Shown piece after piece: positions 60,208 through 64,000 of a stretch of 64,000 nucleotides of DNA. Source of the DNA: Monilinia fructicola (Eukaryota; Ascomycota; Leotiomycetes; Helotiales; Sclerotiniaceae); assembly GCA_008692225.1 (NCBI GenBank), contig VICG01000010.1, positions 1,736,001 through 1,800,000 of the forward strand, given 5' to 3'. Below the pieces are notes generated by a model, which was not told where the DNA came from, ran no database searches, and worked only from the letters and a program-made list of their open reading frames with translations. The position numbers and the translations under genes were made by a program. The number at the start of each line of letters is the position of its first letter. The first letter of the stretch is position 1.

Positions 60208-60961
60208 TTTAATGGAGCATGGGTATCTGGATGGGAAAACTTATGACTTTGAACTTTAGCGACGGAGTTGGCTGGATATTGAGCACGGGTATTGGAGGAT
60301 TGGAAATTTATAGGATCATGTCAGCAATGACTGGAATGGGCATAGATACATCATTGGGGATGTATCATGTTCAAGTATCATTAAACACTTCTATCAGATG
60401 TGCTTGAAAGGTCTACTTAAATCGTGGACTTGTATATAGTTAGCTCTAAACAATAGCAATACCCGAACGAAAGTTCCAATATAACATACATACAAAAGAG
60501 ATTAGACTCTTATATGAAATGATATTCACAAAGTGATGAAGTGTATTGGTGTTTATATATCGTCAACTTCTTCAACATCCCAAAATACCTAGGTAGAGAC
60601 AAGTCCTCCCTTCATTTGTAGATCAGGGAGATAGTCTGGACCGGATTTCACCCAATAATGTCCAACCAATTAAAATACATTTACGCTGGTATACTTAACA
60701 GTACCGTACTATAATATACGCTAGCAACCTAACGCTAAAATCTCGGCTCTCAACTCGCAAACGAGTCTCGAAAGCTTGGCATCCACATCTTTTAGGTTAG
60801 AAGTGTAAACAAACCATCTTTTGGTGGAAAACATCAAACAAATTCCATACAATCACAAACCAACAACATATCTACTAATTGTCATTCTGAAACATCATCG
60901 TCTCTCATATCGCAATTTATTCTTTTTCCCTTTCCTCTTTTCAACAAGGAGTCAAGGAGTC
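60208..60961. other. Spacer between the acidic protein gene and LAS1
   Basis: 3' UTR of the acidic protein gene and promoter/5' UTR of LAS1. A CTAGGTA-type palindrome lies near 60590. Nothing else seen. Confidence 0.4.
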
Positions 60962-61961
60962 ATGGTTCAGTATGTGATTACTCCTTGGCGAACTCGTCGC
61001 GAGCTGATCAAGGTCCGCGAAAAACTCTACCAAGACACTGAGACAGCACCTCCTAATGACACTCATCGCCGACAAGCTGTGTGCCTCATCTCCGTATGGA
61101 TGCAACGTGGAAATTGTCCCCATCTCGTTGAATCAACTGCAATTATTACTTCGGCTATTCTGAATGATATCCCTGGAAATTCGTCCTATTGTGTGAGAGC
61201 CGCTTATTCTGCTGCTTTTTCTCGGTACGATATAGATTTGTTCATTGTCTATTTGGATTTTTTTTTTCCTTTTTCCCCTTCCTTTTTCAATGGTTAACTT
61301 GTTCTTCCTTATTCGTCCATTAGATTTCGTCACAGGTCTTCTCGACAGTCATCAAGACAAACGTCGGAAATTAAGCATGTACTCCATTGCGAAAACTATC
61401 GGTTTACCGGCCACATACGTCGAACTTCGACATCAAGCTACTCACGAAGAGCTCCCATCACTTCCCAAACTTCGAATAGCTGCACGCAAAGCATTGAAAT
61501 GGATTTGGGATTTTTACTGGGCGGACCTAACAATCAGCGAAGAGGATGACGATTGCAAGATATTCGTCCGCGGGGTTTTAGAGGGTGAAGGCATTAATTT
61601 GAATATGATCAAGGATCGACTTGAAGCCTACGGGCGCGACGAGCTTGTTCGCGCCTTAGATGAATTGGAAGAATGCGCCGAGGATCCCTTGATTTTATTA
61701 CAAGCGCTCAAATTTCGCCAGAAGATATTGGATTGGGAAGAATCTAAGAGTTCAAAAAGTAACGCGTCTTCTGTTTCCGATACAAGACCCGAAGGTCTTC
61801 AAGGTTTCCGAGCGGGAATCATAAGCATGGAACATGATTTGGATGGTACCGCTACAACCATGCAGGTGGATAAGGATCACAGCCCTCCAACGGAGAATAC
61901 GGAGAAGGGCTGGACGCGCTGGGAGGGGCCATGGGTACCAAAACCAATAGGAGTATTGTGA
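60962..61961 (+). CDS. LAS1: Las1-type pre-rRNA processing endoribonuclease (one-base frameshift)
   Basis: Exons 60962..61224 and 61324..61961 give about 299 aa if one base is discounted. Las1 is the HEPN nuclease that, with the polynucleotide kinase Grc3, cleaves at site C2 in ITS2 during 60S maturation in the nucleolus. The N-terminus [20 protein letters not shown] is the usual Las1 opening. [20 protein letters not shown] and [20 protein letters not shown] follow, then [20 protein letters not shown]. The last contains the HEPN catalytic R-x4-6-H motif (ELRHQATHE). The C-terminus ends [13 protein letters not shown], a typical Las1 tail. The frame breaks at TTT 61325-61327, immediately after the acceptor TAG: with one T fewer, the Arg split across the intron continues into FVTGLLD. 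The intron has a GTACGA donor. Confidence 0.93.
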
Positions 61962-64000
61962 CGAGTATTGTGACTTGAAGATCCAGATTGATACCCACAA
62001 CTGTTACTTACTATGTAGTACGTGCCCGAGTATATCATATACCCCTAGTACGACCCTCCTACAACACAACCCCACCAAAGGAATATATCTTGCATCAAGG
62101 CTGCCATTCATACTCGAAATCTAGAGCGTCAAATATGGCGGAAGGAGCGGTATCCCCATCAAGAGTGGGGTTATTCTGTACGGTAATCATCTCATGCATC
62201 ATTTGATTGAATACTGGGATGATGCGCATGAAGAACATTCAAACACACTTTTCTACAGTACAGTATTCTCCATTCGAATATGGATACATATAACGCATGA
62301 TACTGGTAACTGGTGGGCCGTGAAGAGTCACCAGTGAGCATGATACTCTTGGTAGGGGGAAATGTACATGGAATCTATTTCGACGATTCAGCTCAACTCA
62401 TCCCACCCTATGGCTTGAAGGGTATGTATCTATGGACCTCTTCCTGATAATGTAAGTGTTCTCTCTATGTGCGCTACTCAATTTTTCGACCGCTCTCTGC
62501 TTAGTCAAGTCTCTGAGCCTTGGTGGGCTAAATCAATGGACAATGGGTTTTGGTCATAAATCTACTTGGATGTCAGACTCCTACATTCTAACCCTAGTTT
62601 GGTAGAGGTTATTCTGTTTCTATCGTTCCATTGCATTTAGAAGCGTTCAAAACATTTACAGAATACAGCCGGTGCTTTAGCATGTCGGCTAGATATGTAC
62701 CATGTAATTTGGGGGGTGATGTTGATAGCCACACATGAATTGATGGGGCAGAACATCAAGAACTCAAGAAGTTCTCCAAACTCTCGGAGCACATCGCTTA
62801 GGTCTAGTGAAGTCTCAAGCGTACCGATCGATATACTAGATGCATCTCGATTTGTGTCCATCTTGTTTCATCATGCGTGATTCCTTTCGTCAGTACAGTA
62901 CCTCTTCTGGGTCTCATCCTCGGAAAAACATCCCGTGACCTTTCCCCTCGGATCTGTTGTGAACTCGATGGAGAGATAGATGATTGATGGATCGATTGGT
63001 CGATCATCGCGTGCTTCAAATACTGGTTTGCTAGCGAGATTCGGTGCGTCTTCGGTGTTGACTTTGTTTTTAAATACGTTTCATTTTGTTGATTTGCGTG
63101 CTAGATTGCTTGCTTGTTTCCTGTAAGTCATAACCGACCAACAACAACAGCCTGGTAGGATCCCCCCCTGCGTTCTATCAGTCAATTGCTAGAGTTTGGT
63201 GTGCGGTGCTATGCGGTGCGGTGCGGTGCTGTGTTATGATGGGGTGAAACATCCCTCCTCATCGACAGCAGCCTCCATCATCTACAAACCTCTCTCCATG
63301 CATCATCGCACGCTAGGTAGGCTAGGTCTACCATATCGTGCGATATTACCCCTGGACGAGATATATAGCCGATCGCGCTTGGTTTATTAATGCTATTGAT
63401 TTATCCTTTGGGGGTGAGGTCTTCTCGTCTGGTGGTGGAGTGGGGTGGAATATGATTTTTGCTTGTTATGTGTTGTGTGGTATCATCCGCAACGCAACGC
63501 CCATCTCTCGTCCAAAGCACCGGATCATTCAATGATGGGAATCTACAACTTGCTCATCTACTCAAGTATGGTATTTGGATATCGAGGGATTGAAGATTGG
63601 GGGTGTAGTGGGTGGGTGTTGGGTTTTTTTATCTCTTGTTCTTGTGTATTTATCTATTTTTATTCTTAGGATTATGATGGTGATGGTGATGATGGTGATT
63701 GTGTTGAGAAGAACAAGAAAAAAATAAAGAAAAAAACCACCAACCAGCGGCAACACGCAGCAAGGAAAGACATCAAGACCTGCAACTTACAATCTGTCTG
63801 TAGTGAATGACGGATAGAAGAATGGATGAAGGGTTGGAAGAGAATCTATTTAACGCGACGCTGGATGTGTAGACAGATGCACTAGAGTGCTGGTCCCCGG
63901 CTCGAAAGGTTTCGCCGCGGATGATCTAGATTCTTGGGCGAAGCGGCGGCGATGGGCGGGGGATGGTGTCTATCGGGTTGATTGATATCCTGTCTATAGT
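61962..64000. other. 2-kb gene-free right end
   Basis: Beyond LAS1 I see only short ORFs, GCGGT repeats (63207-63236) and a GATGGT run (63676-63700). A gene may begin beyond the window. Confidence 0.5.

Noticed and set aside
1..64000. Biosynthetic gene cluster, transposon island or CRISPR-like array
   Set aside because: No PKS, NRPS, terpene or P450 genes, no transposase or reverse transcriptase motifs, and no regularly spaced repeats with unique spacers; the repeats are simple tandem arrays.

Overview
The window is nuclear DNA of a filamentous ascomycete (Pezizomycotina). The evidence is the gene content (COMPASS Shg1-like, eIF2B delta, Vac8, Snf4, Pol12, Trs31, RPS29, Las1), the small GT-AG introns of about 45-180 bases, often with GTAWGT donors, and the Pezizomycotina-type architecture of several proteins. 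The AT-leaning composition and long low-complexity spacers fit Leotiomycetes, but class-level placement is inference. No rRNA, tRNA, CRISPR or intact transposon was recognised.

Layout. 1-8 kb is gene-dense: partial Shg1-like subunit (-), a small complex-I-type subunit (+), eIF2B delta (-), mitochondrial IF3 (-) head to head with inner-membrane protease subunit 1 (+), and VAC8 (-, seven exons). 8-12.5 kb is a gene-free, microsatellite-rich spacer. 12.5-32.8 kb holds SNF4 (+), a large RhoGAP protein (+), a weak membrane-protein candidate (+), POL12 (-) head to head with a PDR16-like Sec14 protein (+), TRS31 (+), a 108-aa protein (-) head to head with RPS29 (+), and an 862-aa protein of unknown function (-) with an internal duplication and a RING-like cysteine cluster. 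35.4-43.9 kb holds a DUF7053-type protein (-), an MFS sugar transporter (+) behind a 3.2-kb spacer, and a secreted pepsin-type aspartic protease (-) in a GC-rich patch. NAD kinase (-) is at 45.1-47.0 kb. About 12 kb of repeat-laden gene-free DNA (47.0-59.0 kb) then precedes an intronless, disordered acidic protein (+). LAS1 (+) at 61-62 kb is the last gene.

Most genes are unlinked housekeeping functions: mitochondrial biogenesis (IF3, Imp1, the complex-I-type subunit), translation (eIF2B, RPS29, Las1), replication (Pol12), membrane traffic and vacuole (Vac8, Trs31, Sec14-type) and energy sensing (Snf4). The transporter and secreted protease are nutrient-acquisition genes. I see no biosynthetic cluster.

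A property of the data matters for reading the annotation. Six otherwise well-conserved genes (SNF4, RhoGAP, POL12, PDR16-like, aspartic protease, LAS1) contain about ten single-base reading-frame breaks, most of them in short homopolymers. They include genes expected to be essential, so residual assembly indels are the simplest explanation. The most unusual elements biologically are the 862-aa duplicated protein, perfect hairpins in the RhoGAP leader, an 18-bp palindrome upstream of the sugar transporter, and the very long spacer upstream of the acidic protein.
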